Positions 27,244 through 35,196 of a DNA stretch of 64,000 nucleotides are shown in pieces. The DNA lies in the NCBI GenBank assembly GCA_021107855.1, contig JAIORZ010000002.1, positions 128,148-192,147 on the forward strand. Reading direction: 5' to 3'. Source of the stretch: an archaeon. Lineage in GTDB: Archaea > Nanobdellota > Nanobdellia > Pacearchaeales > GW2011-AR1. How positions within the stretch are numbered: the stretch's first letter is position 1; each line of letters opens with the position of its first letter. The translations under genes were made by a program, and so were the position numbers. The notes beneath the pieces are model-generated. The model was not told the origin of the DNA and made no database searches. It was given only the letters and a program-made list of their open reading frames with translations.

Positions 27244-27564
27244 TTAATCCCCTAGATTATAACATTTCCCGATGCCCCATTTTTCCCCAGACACCAAATC
27301 TTGTAAAATATAATTCGCAGGCTTTTCTACTTCAAAATGAAGAAGAGAACCAATATGTTTCTCTAAGCCAAGAAATGTAACCTCTACTCTCACAGGAGCA
27401 TGCACACCTTCTTTAGGAAAAATCACCCTACCACATTTCCCAACACCATTAAATATCGTAAGACGTTTCTCTCCAGACTCACTGAGGTCATATTTCCCAT
27501 CAAAAGACCTAAACAGCATACCCCACTCCCCATAACTCATATCATACAAAGCAGTCTTTTTCAT
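27244..27564 (-). CDS. Hypothetical protein, 106 residues
   Basis: Not recognised. A compact beta-rich sequence (YGEWGMLFRSFDGKYDL; VRVEVTFLGLEKHIGSLLHF; GEKWGIGKCYNLGD). No membrane segment. Lies between SBDS and the exosome genes on the same strand, but composition is less skewed than in its neighbours. It could be a recent insertion. Confidence 0.55.
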   Translation of the reverse strand: MKKTALYDMSYGEWGMLFRSFDGKYDLSESGEKRLTIFNGVGKCGRVIFPKEGVHAPVRVEVTFLGLEKHIGSLLHFEVEKPANYILQDLVSGEKWGIGKCYNLGD

Positions 27565-27615
27565 AAAACCTTCACAATAACCACCCTTAAAACAATTTGT
27601 ATCCCAAAGAATATA

Positions 27616-28287
27616 CTAATCCTTCAACTCCTCACTCATCACCGACCCTGAAGTCGCCCCATTCACCCTATCATAAAAATCCATAACCAAACCACTAGGC
27701 ATCTCAACAATAACCTCCAAATCCCCATTATTTTTCCAATCTTCCCGAATCATAAACTCCTTCACAATCCCATAAGCCTTCCCAGAATGAATCGCCGGAA
27801 TCAACAACTTAACCTTCTTCTTCTCAACGCTCAAAGGCAACACCTTCCCCAACTGCTCCAAAATCTCACTAACCTGCCCCTCAATCGGCTTATTCTTAAC
27901 ATTCACCCGAGCCTCCTTCAAAGACTTCATAATCCTATCCGGCGTATAAGGACGACCCTCAGGACTCACCGCATTCCGAACCAAAAAATCAACAACCTGT
28001 TTATATTTCTTATCCTGATTCTCCCTCATCGACTCCGTAGTCCGCACAACCTCACCCTCCTTAATAATCCTCTCAGCAACGGTCATAAAATCACTCGTCC
28101 CAAAAGCAATATCCAAATCATTCACCCCAGCCTGCTCCCCACTCTTCAAATTATGAAAAACAGCCTCGGTCAAAACCGCCGCATTCAAATTCCCCTCACC
28201 CTTCCGAACCTTCAAGGCCTCATCCAAATCAACAAGAACCTCAAAATGCTTCCCATTCTTCTTAACCCGCGCAGTCGTATTCACCAT
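27616..28287 (-). CDS. sdo1: SBDS ribosome maturation protein
   Basis: 223 residues. N-terminal FYSH domain (ARVKKNGKHFEVLVDLDEAL, GTSDFMTVAERIIKEGEV), helical middle domain (QVVDFLVRNAVSPEGRPYTPDRI) and a ferredoxin-like C-terminal domain (VKLLIPAIHSGKAYGIVKEF). SBDS/Sdo1 releases anti-association factor 6 from the large subunit. Standard member of the archaeal exosome superoperon, although two small genes separate it here from rrp4. Confidence 0.96.
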   Translation of the reverse strand: MVNTTARVKKNGKHFEVLVDLDEALKVRKGEGNLNAAVLTEAVFHNLKSGEQAGVNDLDIAFGTSDFMTVAERIIKEGEVVRTTESMRENQDKKYKQVVDFLVRNAVSPEGRPYTPDRIMKSLKEARVNVKNKPIEGQVSEILEQLGKVLPLSVEKKKVKLLIPAIHSGKAYGIVKEFMIREDWKNNGDLEVIVEMPSGLVMDFYDRVNGATSGSVMSEELKD

Positions 28288-28296
28288 ATCGGGTAC

Positions 28297-28321
28297 AAAA
28301 CTCCAAACTTTAAATAATTAT
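28297..28321 (-). promoter_or_regulatory. Shared promoter motif, copy 1 (SBDS)
   Basis: Plus-strand ACTCCAAACTTTAAATAATTAT contains a minus-strand TATA (TTATTTAAAG) 20-31 bases before the sdo1 ATG. Copies lie at 28578-28603 and 30841-30864. Confidence 0.6.
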
Positions 28322-28329
28322 GTGCTATA

Positions 28330-28569
28330 TCAATTCAAAATATAGCGAGAACTATGAGGGTCACAATAGAACTCCTCATAGAAAGACCTATCCCTAGTTT
28401 TATCATATTTACAGCAAAGATATGTAACTACAATCTCAGCAGGAATCAAAAAAGAAGAGAGAACCTTTGTCATATTGCTTGATTTTTTTGCTTCATCTTT
28501 AGCAATAGCCAAAGTAATTTTAATGCCTCTTGCAAAATCAGTATCTTCAAGTTTCTCTCTCAATCCCAT
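28330..28569 (-). CDS. Small protein, 79 residues, paralogue-like to the gene at 30861
   Basis: MGLREKLEDTDFARGIKITL start; one weakly hydrophobic helix (VLSSFLIPAEIVVTYLCCKY) followed by a basic motif YDKTRDR. The neighbouring protein at 30861-31169 has the same plan (MGLRD..., DFARS..., hydrophobic helix, YDKLKG). Both probably associate with the membrane. Function unknown. Confidence 0.6.
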   Translation of the reverse strand: MGLREKLEDTDFARGIKITLAIAKDEAKKSSNMTKVLSSFLIPAEIVVTYLCCKYDKTRDRSFYEEFYCDPHSSRYILN

Positions 28570-28577
28570 AACAAAAT

Positions 28578-28603
28578 AAAAACTCCAAACTTTAAATAAC
28601 TAT
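28578..28603 (-). promoter_or_regulatory. Shared promoter motif, copy 2
   Basis: AACTCCAAACTTTAAATAAC on the plus strand; TATA 21-31 bases before the ATG at 28569. Confidence 0.6.
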
Positions 28604-28619
28604 CCTAACAAAATTAATT

Positions 28620-30056
28620 TCAAAAATTATATATTGTCCCCTTATTCGTCAAAGCAGTAACGCTAAGTGTGCCGCCCGACTTCTGAGATGCACTATACAA
28701 ATCCTTCACAGTTTGAGTGGGATCTCCTTCAGGGTCACAATCAACTCCAAGAGTACCACATTTATGATAAAGGGTAGACCTCTTCATAGTTCCACAGTCT
28801 ATCTCCGCGTTTGACAATTGGATACACCCATCTGAATCACATATTTTATAATCTTCCACTATTTCTCCCGATTCAAAATTCCCATCAAATGAAATACGGT
28901 CAGAAACTACATCTCCAAAATCTTCCCCTCCAGACATTTCATAAGTACCACGGTCCCTAAGTCGTTTCACAACATATTTCCCCTGTTCAGTCAACCCCAC
29001 TTCCTTAACATCCGAATCCCCATCCTCAGTCATCTTGACATAATGTTTAGCCCTCACTCCATTCTCCTCAGAAGAATAAATATCCACAGGCATAGCAGTA
29101 TTCTCAGAACCATAAACTTTAGAAGAATAAAGATTCCCATGAGGATCAGATGTAATTTCACTATTCCCGTTTGTAACTTTCACATTACCACGAACCGTTG
29201 CTATATCTTTCTCAAGAATAACTTCAGCCGACTTCCCCTCTTCCCCCGAGAACCGCATAAGATCGCTGTCCTTATCCCTTTTATAAAAAGCATTTTCCCC
29301 TTCCCCACTTATCTCAAGAGTAGACATAGTTCCTCCATCTCCTGAACGAGAAACAATCTTACTATCATATATACACAAATCACTATCCCCCGTAGAACAT
29401 TCGTCCCAATGAACGCTAGCCCCTTGTGGGTCTAGAATTTCCACATCAACCCCATACTTCTCAAGATTCACCTTAGTACCTTCTCCTCCAATATAAGACG
29501 GATTTCCATCTGGACCAAATACTACAGTTGTCTCCCCATCACTAGGCGGAGTAAAAGTCATTTTACCAGTCTTATCATTATAAGTACTATATGGTTCTTT
29601 TGACGAAATAAACCCATTCTCATCAATATTAATTTCTCCTCCCCCAGATATAGTATTACCTTCATAAATAAAATCCAGAACATCTTCACCAGGTTTTATA
29701 GAAGTATCCCCGAACATATATTCAAATTTCGCTCCAGCTGGAAGATTAAAATACTCCTTCCCATTTATCATCAACCTAGCCCCAAGCTCAGTAGTCCCTC
29801 GAAATGTTTCTACTCCGCCACCCGCGTCCACCACCACTTCTCCAGACGCAAAAAGCTCAGCGCCAGAAGTAATATTATCATCACCACCTATATTTTTAAT
29901 CTCAAATGAACCACTCGGACTAAGTCCATAAGGTTTCTTAGCTACCCCTGGCTCCCACTCCCCTCTCTCAGCAAAAATCATCCATGTTGTCCCCTCAGCC
30001 ACCAGAAACCCACTCAACAATAAAATCCCCACAATTAAAAATACCTTACCCTTCAT
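28620..30056 (-). CDS. Large secreted protein of unknown function
   Basis: 478 residues. Signal peptide KVFLIVGILLLSGFLVAEG (about 3-21). The mature part is acidic, Gly/Ser/Asp-rich and beta-repeat-like (GEVVVDAGGGVETFRGTTEL; GGEINIDENGFISSKEPY; ATVRGNVKVTNGNSEITSD), suggestive of a right-handed beta-helix or adhesin-type fold. Five cysteines near the C-terminus (CDSDGC, CGTMK, CGTLGVDC). No anchor is seen. It is coupled by ATGA to the preceding pilin-like gene, so the two are probably exported together. Confidence 0.7.
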   Translation of the reverse strand: MKGKVFLIVGILLLSGFLVAEGTTWMIFAERGEWEPGVAKKPYGLSPSGSFEIKNIGGDDNITSGAELFASGEVVVDAGGGVETFRGTTELGARLMINGKEYFNLPAGAKFEYMFGDTSIKPGEDVLDFIYEGNTISGGGEINIDENGFISSKEPYSTYNDKTGKMTFTPPSDGETTVVFGPDGNPSYIGGEGTKVNLEKYGVDVEILDPQGASVHWDECSTGDSDLCIYDSKIVSRSGDGGTMSTLEISGEGENAFYKRDKDSDLMRFSGEEGKSAEVILEKDIATVRGNVKVTNGNSEITSDPHGNLYSSKVYGSENTAMPVDIYSSEENGVRAKHYVKMTEDGDSDVKEVGLTEQGKYVVKRLRDRGTYEMSGGEDFGDVVSDRISFDGNFESGEIVEDYKICDSDGCIQLSNAEIDCGTMKRSTLYHKCGTLGVDCDPEGDPTQTVKDLYSASQKSGGTLSVTALTNKGTIYNF

Positions 30057-30769
30057 TCTTCCATCGCGAAACTAAATTCGAAAACATCCCCATTTAATTC
30101 TTCATAACTAATAATAATATAAATCACGCCCGGAGCATAATCAATAATATAAATCTCAAATTCATTCTCCTCAGCAATCTCCGCAAGACAAGTCAAACAA
30201 ATATTCCCCGCATCCTCAGTCCTAGCAATCTCATCCGCAACTTCATACATCAGCCCCATCCGCAAAGGAACACGAATCTCCCCAAAACTCCCCAACGAAT
30301 CACTCCTTCCAGCCTTAGTCACCACCATAGGATAAACAACATCCAAAACAATCTCCCCATCACGCACCTCAGCCACACTATCAGCCTCCTGCGCAACAAC
30401 ATCCAAATTCCCAAACGAAGAAAAATCCCCAACACACTCCATCAACCTCTCATCAAATTCCTTAGCAACCTCCCTCTCAACATCCTCAATATCAGGAACA
30501 CTCAACCTCTCACCCGTCTTATAAAAAGGAATCCCAAAACTAATCGAACCATCGGGAGAATCACTATAACCCCCCTTCATCCCAACATCATATATAGCAT
30601 CCAAATACACATCATCAGCACAGCCCCGAACAAAATCATGAACCCTACCAGCATCATCACTCATCCCAGAATTCGTAATATCACCTCCAAATACAAAAAA
30701 CAAACCCAAAGCCAAAACAATAAAAATTGCCAAAACAATAAAAATCGTGACCTGCCCCTCATTTTTCAT
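30053..30769 (-). CDS. Type IV pilin-like / GQVTIF-type membrane protein
   Basis: 238 residues from the ATG at 30769 (TATA at about 30789-30799 supports this over an upstream ATG at 30829). MKNEGQVTIFIVLAIFIVLA begins with a short basic leader, GQ and a long hydrophobic helix, the look of archaeal class III signal peptides and pilins, very common in DPANN genomes. The ectodomain of about 200 residues contains the pair CLTC. Overlaps the large secreted protein gene by 4 bases. Confidence 0.72.
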   Translation of the reverse strand: MKNEGQVTIFIVLAIFIVLALGLFFVFGGDITNSGMSDDAGRVHDFVRGCADDVYLDAIYDVGMKGGYSDSPDGSISFGIPFYKTGERLSVPDIEDVEREVAKEFDERLMECVGDFSSFGNLDVVAQEADSVAEVRDGEIVLDVVYPMVVTKAGRSDSLGSFGEIRVPLRMGLMYEVADEIARTEDAGNICLTCLAEIAEENEFEIYIIDYAPGVIYIIISYEELNGDVFEFSFAMEE

Positions 30770-30840
30770 AAGATACCAACGAATGTTTTCTATATAAATC
30801 TTATCGACAACAAAACTCCCGCCACACATAAATACAGAAC

Positions 30841-30864
30841 AGAACTCCGAACTTTAATAATTAT
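30841..30864 (-). promoter_or_regulatory. Shared promoter motif, copy 3
   Basis: AGAACTCCGAACTTTAATAA on the plus strand; correctly spaced for a start at 30829 (in frame with the pilin-like gene), so that gene may have two starts. Confidence 0.45.
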
Positions 30865-31169
30865 CTCAAATTACAACGATTCAAAATATTTGCACAATCA
30901 TTAGAAAAAAGTAAATAAGAAGGACTACCTTTCAATTTATCATATTTATAAATCCCATACGTCAGTAGGGCTGGTATAGGAAATACCAACGACCCAAACA
31001 CACCTGTTGCCCATTCAAAAGAAATATCACTCCCACGCAGCTTTTCAATATCCTGCACAGTTTCCTCAACACTCCTAGCAAAATCACTTCTCTCGAACTC
31101 CCCTCCCAATTCACTACAATTAATCCTCTTAGCAAAATTCCTGCTATTAACATAATCTCTCAAACCCAT
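30861..31169 (-). CDS. Small membrane protein, paralogue-like to 28330-28569
   Basis: 102 residues from the ATG at 31169, which sits 22 bases after an extended TATA and gives the MGLR start shared with its relative. Helical first half (SDFARSVEETVQDIEKLRG), one hydrophobic helix (GVFGSLVFPIPALLTYGIYK), then YDKLKG and a short tail with two cysteines. Unknown function; lies between psmA and the pilin-like gene. Confidence 0.6.
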   Translation of the reverse strand: MGLRDYVNSRNFAKRINCSELGGEFERSDFARSVEETVQDIEKLRGSDISFEWATGVFGSLVFPIPALLTYGIYKYDKLKGSPSYLLFSNDCANILNRCNLR

Positions 31170-31190
31170 AAAACTTTTTAACAAAATCAA

Positions 31191-31210
31191 CTTTATAAGA
31201 ATTATTATAC
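31191..31210 (-). promoter_or_regulatory. Extended promoter of the gene starting at 31169
   Basis: The minus strand reads GTATAATAATTCTTATAAAG, ending 22 bases before the ATG and overlapping the last base of psmA. Confidence 0.6.
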
Positions 31211-31905
31211 TAAATCAAATCCTTCCCACTAATCTTCTCGATACTCCCCTTCCTCAAAATCCCAGCATCAAACCGCTCAACACTAAACTCATTCCCCTGA
31301 ATCTCCTTAAAAACTTCCAAAGCCAAAGCCAAACCCTCTTTAACACTAAGCCCTTCCTTATGTTTCCCCCTCAACAACTTCCGAGCCTTTTCATCATCCT
31401 CCCCAATCGCATTCGCCTTATACTTCAAATAATTCCCAGTAATATCCGTCGTATACAAAACCGGCTTTTTATTAAAACCAGCAAACATCATCGAAACGCC
31501 AAACGGCCTAGCCCCACCATACTGCGTAAACTGCTGTTTAATATCCGCAATATCCCGAACGACAGACTCAGTGCTCGGAGCCGAATCGTAAGTCACCCTA
31601 TGCTGCTGAGCCAACATCCTAGCCTTATCAATCAAAACCCGCGCGTCACTACTAATCCCCGCAGATACACAAATAATATGCTCATCAACCTCATTAATCT
31701 TATTCGCTGACTCCTCAATAACCAAATTATCCCTCTTCCTCCGGTCAAAAACAATCACAACAGCGTCCTTACAAACAATTCCGATAGAAGCAGAACCAAG
31801 CCGAATCGTCTTCTCTGCATACTCAACCTGCAAAATATGCCCATCAGGCGCGAACATCGTAGCCGCCCTATCATACCCCATCTGCTGGTGCTGTATATCG
31901 TCCAT
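31210..31905 (-). CDS. psmA: 20S proteasome alpha subunit
   Basis: 231 residues from the ATG at 31905. The alpha-type N-terminus QQMGYDRAATMFAPDGHILQ and VEYAEKTIRLGSASIGI is unmistakable; KINEVDEHIICVSAGISSDARVL and GGARPFGVSMMFAGF follow. Alpha subunits form the gating outer rings and lack the catalytic Thr. Place in the superoperon behind Pop5 is conserved in archaea. Confidence 0.97.
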   Translation of the reverse strand: MDDIQHQQMGYDRAATMFAPDGHILQVEYAEKTIRLGSASIGIVCKDAVVIVFDRRKRDNLVIEESANKINEVDEHIICVSAGISSDARVLIDKARMLAQQHRVTYDSAPSTESVVRDIADIKQQFTQYGGARPFGVSMMFAGFNKKPVLYTTDITGNYLKYKANAIGEDDEKARKLLRGKHKEGLSVKEGLALALEVFKEIQGNEFSVERFDAGILRKGSIEKISGKDLI

Positions 31906-31929
31906 AAGAAAACTTACAATACCCAATTT

Positions 31930-32220
31930 TTAAGCCTTTGCTTTCAATCCCTTCAAAGTCCCACTCACCCTCTCAACCCGAATCCCAGCCAAAGCCAACG
32001 CAGCCCTAACCTCATCAAGAGACTTAACCAAGCAGCTCCCAACCAACTTCCCAGAAAAATCCTTCGTCACAACCTTCCGATACGCCGACTTCGAAAACCC
32101 CAAAACCCCGACATAATCCAAAATCGCTTTTTCAACCCGCTCATTCGAAGCCCTAACTAAAAAATACCTCCTCTTATCTCTCGCCGACGGCCTAAGCCTT
32201 AACTTTTTTTCTTTTACCAT
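31930..32220 (-). CDS. rnp2: RNase P protein subunit Pop5/Rnp2
   Basis: 96 residues. LRPSARDKRRYFLVRASNER is the Pop5 N-terminal strand, with the later SKSAYRKVVTKDF and LAGIRVERVSGTLKGL typical of archaeal Rnp2. Pop5-PsmA adjacency is the conserved head of the archaeal exosome superoperon. The gene overlaps the 3' end of the upstream S8 protease gene by 29 bases. Confidence 0.92.
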   Translation of the reverse strand: MVKEKKLRLRPSARDKRRYFLVRASNERVEKAILDYVGVLGFSKSAYRKVVTKDFSGKLVGSCLVKSLDEVRAALALAGIRVERVSGTLKGLKAKA

Positions 32221-34843
32221 TATCTTTCTTCTTTACTAATTTTGGTAATTTCCGAGCAGTTCTCTTTTTCTTACTCTTCTTTCTAACTCTCCCACCCTTA
32301 AAACCCTTCCCAATAAAAAACAAAACAATCAAAACAAGAGGCACAACCCAAAAAAGATAAGAATACCCAAAAACCTCAACATCAACAACACCCTCAACTT
32401 CCTCCTCAGCCAAAACCTCTTCCTCAACCTCCTCAACCTCAACCACCTCCTCCATCTCAATCGCCTCAATAATTCTCCTAATACTAAAATTCGCATCCCC
32501 ATCATCAATCCCATTCAACCTAACAAACAAGTCATAATAATATTCGGAACTCAAATTAAATTTCATTTCCTCCCCAGGATAAAAAGTCACTTGGATGGGG
32601 TCACTTTCAATTAAAACATCGGCAGAATTTTCCTCCACTTCTAAAACAGAAAAAGAATGAGAACCACTATTCAAACTAAACTGAACCAACCCACCCTCAG
32701 GCAAAACCTTACTAACTCCCTCGCTAAACTCACCAAACTCAAGAGAATAAATATCAGAATCAACGGCAGGGTTCGAACTTCCACCGCCACCAGGAGGAGC
32801 CGCAGCACCAGTCTGAAAACTACCAGAATCATTTCCACAATTCCCAGCTTCATCACAAGAAGTCACAACATAGCTATACCCAGTCGAAGAACTCAAACCA
32901 GAAACCGAAACAGAATGACTCAAAACATAATCACTAGAATTCAACCAACTCCCACCACTCACCCAAGCAGAAGAATTTGCAAGCTCATTCGTCGTCCACG
33001 AAATCACACCCGAAGAAGTCCCCGTACTCACTCCCAAGTCCGCAACCACCGGACTCGTCACATCATAACGAACCGAAAAATTACCACCATCCCCAACATT
33101 CGAATTGCTATTAAAAACAAAACAATTCCAAACATAATCATCCTCATACTCAAACGTCCAATTAAAAACACTAACATTCTCAACCCCAGAAATATCCCTG
33201 ACCGAACTATTCACCAAATCCCCAGAAGAATTCCACAAATAAAAAGTCACATTATCCAACTCATAACCAGCATCACTCCACGAACTACAATTAAAAAAAC
33301 TTTCATTATCATTAGTCGCACTCTCATTCTCAGGAGAATTCAACGTCACCCCAACTCCCCCAATCGTCAAACTAAAATTACTAGAACCACTCTCCAAATT
33401 ACCCTCACCATCATAAACAAAACAATTCCACTCATATTCGCCATTAGGAATATTCACCAAATCAAAACTCGTTTCATTCTCGGTTCCAATTAAATCCTTA
33501 AATTCATTATAATAAAGTCCACTTAAATTCCAAATCTTAAAAGTCACATTCGCAAGTTGCCAATCCGTCGCATTACAAACAAAACTCTGATTTACACTCA
33601 AATTAATATGATTGTCGACAGGAGAAACGAGTGTGACATTCGGCACAACATTATCTAAACTCAAAACAGCATCATAAATATTTATTCTAGAAAAATCAAG
33701 TCCACTCGCACCATCATTAATAACATCTCCAGTATCATTCAATCTAGATTCAATTTCAAGCGGGGTCATAGTCCTAGAGGTCACATCAAGCAACTGATTA
33801 ATAATCGCAATAGCTCCACTGACCATAGGCGTAGCCATCGAAGTTCCACCCAAAGAAATGTATCCTCCATCATTATTGGTGGAATTAACACTAACAGCAA
33901 TACCCAACAGTTTTACCAAAGAATTACGATTTCCAGAAGAATACATCCCACCAACTTTATCAGCACCCCCAGCAGCAATAACTTTTGAAAGACAAGCCGG
34001 AGAACCAATCGCAGTTAAATTCCCATCATTTCCAGAAGCCGCGACAACAGAAATGTTTTTTGCAAAAGCAGCATTAACGGCGGGAGTAAACGTCAAACTA
34101 AAACTGGAATCACAAGCGGAAAAATAAAGAGTATCAGTCCCAAGACTCATACTAATAACAGAAATATTGTAACTCTCCGAATTATCAACACACCAATCAA
34201 TAGCATTAGTAATACCAAGACTAGTGGCCCCCGACGACGAAGCCCCAGGAAAAACCTTCACACCAATCAACCCAACCTCACCAGCAATCCCATTAATCCC
34301 TCCACTCGCCCCAACAATCCCAGCAACATGCGTCCCATGCCCATTCAAATCCTCCTCCGAACAATTTTCAACACACGCCTTATCAATACAATCAATACTA
34401 CAAGCGGTCAAATTCCTCCCCAAGAGGTCAGGATGAGAAAAATTAATACCAGTATCGATAACACAAACAGTCTGAGAAAACCCAGTCAAATTATCTCCCG
34501 AAACTTTCAAATTCCAAGTCGGACTAGCATTAACCAAACCAACCGAATCCCCCAAATAAACCTTAAAATACCTAAGCGCCTCAATCCCAACAACATCACC
34601 CCTTAACAAAAGCTCTCCCAATTCTTTCTTATTAACCTTAACACTAGTTAACTTATCGCCAGAAAATCCCTTCGTAGAAAAATCGGCAGACAACCTAAAA
34701 GAACTTTTCTTTAACGCAACAATAACCTCAACCTCATCATTCCCAGCATCAAACCTATCAAGAATCTCCCTGTCGACACTCGCTTCAGCACCAACAAAAA
34801 CCCCCAACACCAAAACCCCCAACACCAAAATCCACAATTTCAT
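32192..34843 (-). CDS. Membrane-anchored subtilisin-like (S8) serine protease
   Basis: 883 residues. Signal peptide WILVLGVLVLGVFVGAEA; propeptide-like region to about 100; S8 catalytic triad Asp130 (VCVIDTGINFSHPDL), His169 (NGHGTHVAGIVG) and Ser335 (LGGTSMATPMVSG), with oxyanion Asn in AASGNDGN. Then roughly 400 residues of Asn-glycosylation-rich Ig-like domains (repeated NSSG, WNCFVY), a Gly/Pro hinge, a C-terminal membrane helix (YLFWVVPLVLIVLFFIG, about 830-848) and a Lys/Arg-rich tail. Likely a cell-surface protease. Overlaps a small Cys-rich gene (ATGA) and Pop5. Confidence 0.93.
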   Translation of the reverse strand: MKLWILVLGVLVLGVFVGAEASVDREILDRFDAGNDEVEVIVALKKSSFRLSADFSTKGFSGDKLTSVKVNKKELGELLLRGDVVGIEALRYFKVYLGDSVGLVNASPTWNLKVSGDNLTGFSQTVCVIDTGINFSHPDLLGRNLTACSIDCIDKACVENCSEEDLNGHGTHVAGIVGASGGINGIAGEVGLIGVKVFPGASSSGATSLGITNAIDWCVDNSESYNISVISMSLGTDTLYFSACDSSFSLTFTPAVNAAFAKNISVVAASGNDGNLTAIGSPACLSKVIAAGGADKVGGMYSSGNRNSLVKLLGIAVSVNSTNNDGGYISLGGTSMATPMVSGAIAIINQLLDVTSRTMTPLEIESRLNDTGDVINDGASGLDFSRINIYDAVLSLDNVVPNVTLVSPVDNHINLSVNQSFVCNATDWQLANVTFKIWNLSGLYYNEFKDLIGTENETSFDLVNIPNGEYEWNCFVYDGEGNLESGSSNFSLTIGGVGVTLNSPENESATNDNESFFNCSSWSDAGYELDNVTFYLWNSSGDLVNSSVRDISGVENVSVFNWTFEYEDDYVWNCFVFNSNSNVGDGGNFSVRYDVTSPVVADLGVSTGTSSGVISWTTNELANSSAWVSGGSWLNSSDYVLSHSVSVSGLSSSTGYSYVVTSCDEAGNCGNDSGSFQTGAAAPPGGGGSSNPAVDSDIYSLEFGEFSEGVSKVLPEGGLVQFSLNSGSHSFSVLEVEENSADVLIESDPIQVTFYPGEEMKFNLSSEYYYDLFVRLNGIDDGDANFSIRRIIEAIEMEEVVEVEEVEEEVLAEEEVEGVVDVEVFGYSYLFWVVPLVLIVLFFIGKGFKGGRVRKKSKKKRTARKLPKLVKKKDNGKRKKVKA

Positions 34844-35124
34844 CTAGCAACACACTCTCCTTCTAAATATTCACAAGAAGTAATCTCACAAACATAGACA
34901 GCAGCACAAAAAACATCCCCAGAACAATTTTTAGCATCTTCAATTTTCTTAACTTCACTTTCTAAAACACAGATTTCCTCTCCACCATTAGCACACGGAC
35001 AACATCCAGTTTCAACTCTTACACATTCCTCCCCAGAATCCAATTCCCCAACAAACCAAAAAAACCCCACAACCAACAAAATTCCAGCAACAACCATCAA
35101 TCCAATCAATCCATTTTTATTCAT
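34840..35124 (-). CDS. Cys-rich membrane-anchored small protein
   Basis: 94 residues from the ATG at 35124. N-terminal hydrophobic anchor (GLIGLMVVAGILLVVGFFWF), then an ectodomain with ten cysteines (ECVRVETGCCPCANGGEEIC; then CSGDVFC, VCEITSC, GEC). Four-base overlap with the S8 protease suggests an accessory or inhibitor-like partner of the protease. No family recognised. Confidence 0.65.
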   Translation of the reverse strand: MNKNGLIGLMVVAGILLVVGFFWFVGELDSGEECVRVETGCCPCANGGEEICVLESEVKKIEDAKNCSGDVFCAAVYVCEITSCEYLEGECVAR

Positions 35125-35196
35125 ACAAAATTGAATCCCCACGACATTAAAAACATTACTAACCTTTAAAAATAACAGCACCCTAACTAAACCAAG

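Noticed and set aside
30770..30829. Upstream start (ATG at 30829) for the pilin-like protein
   Set aside because: The GQVTIF leader follows the ATG at 30769, which has its own TATA at the right distance. The longer start remains possible because a promoter-like string is correctly spaced for it, but it would hide the leader.
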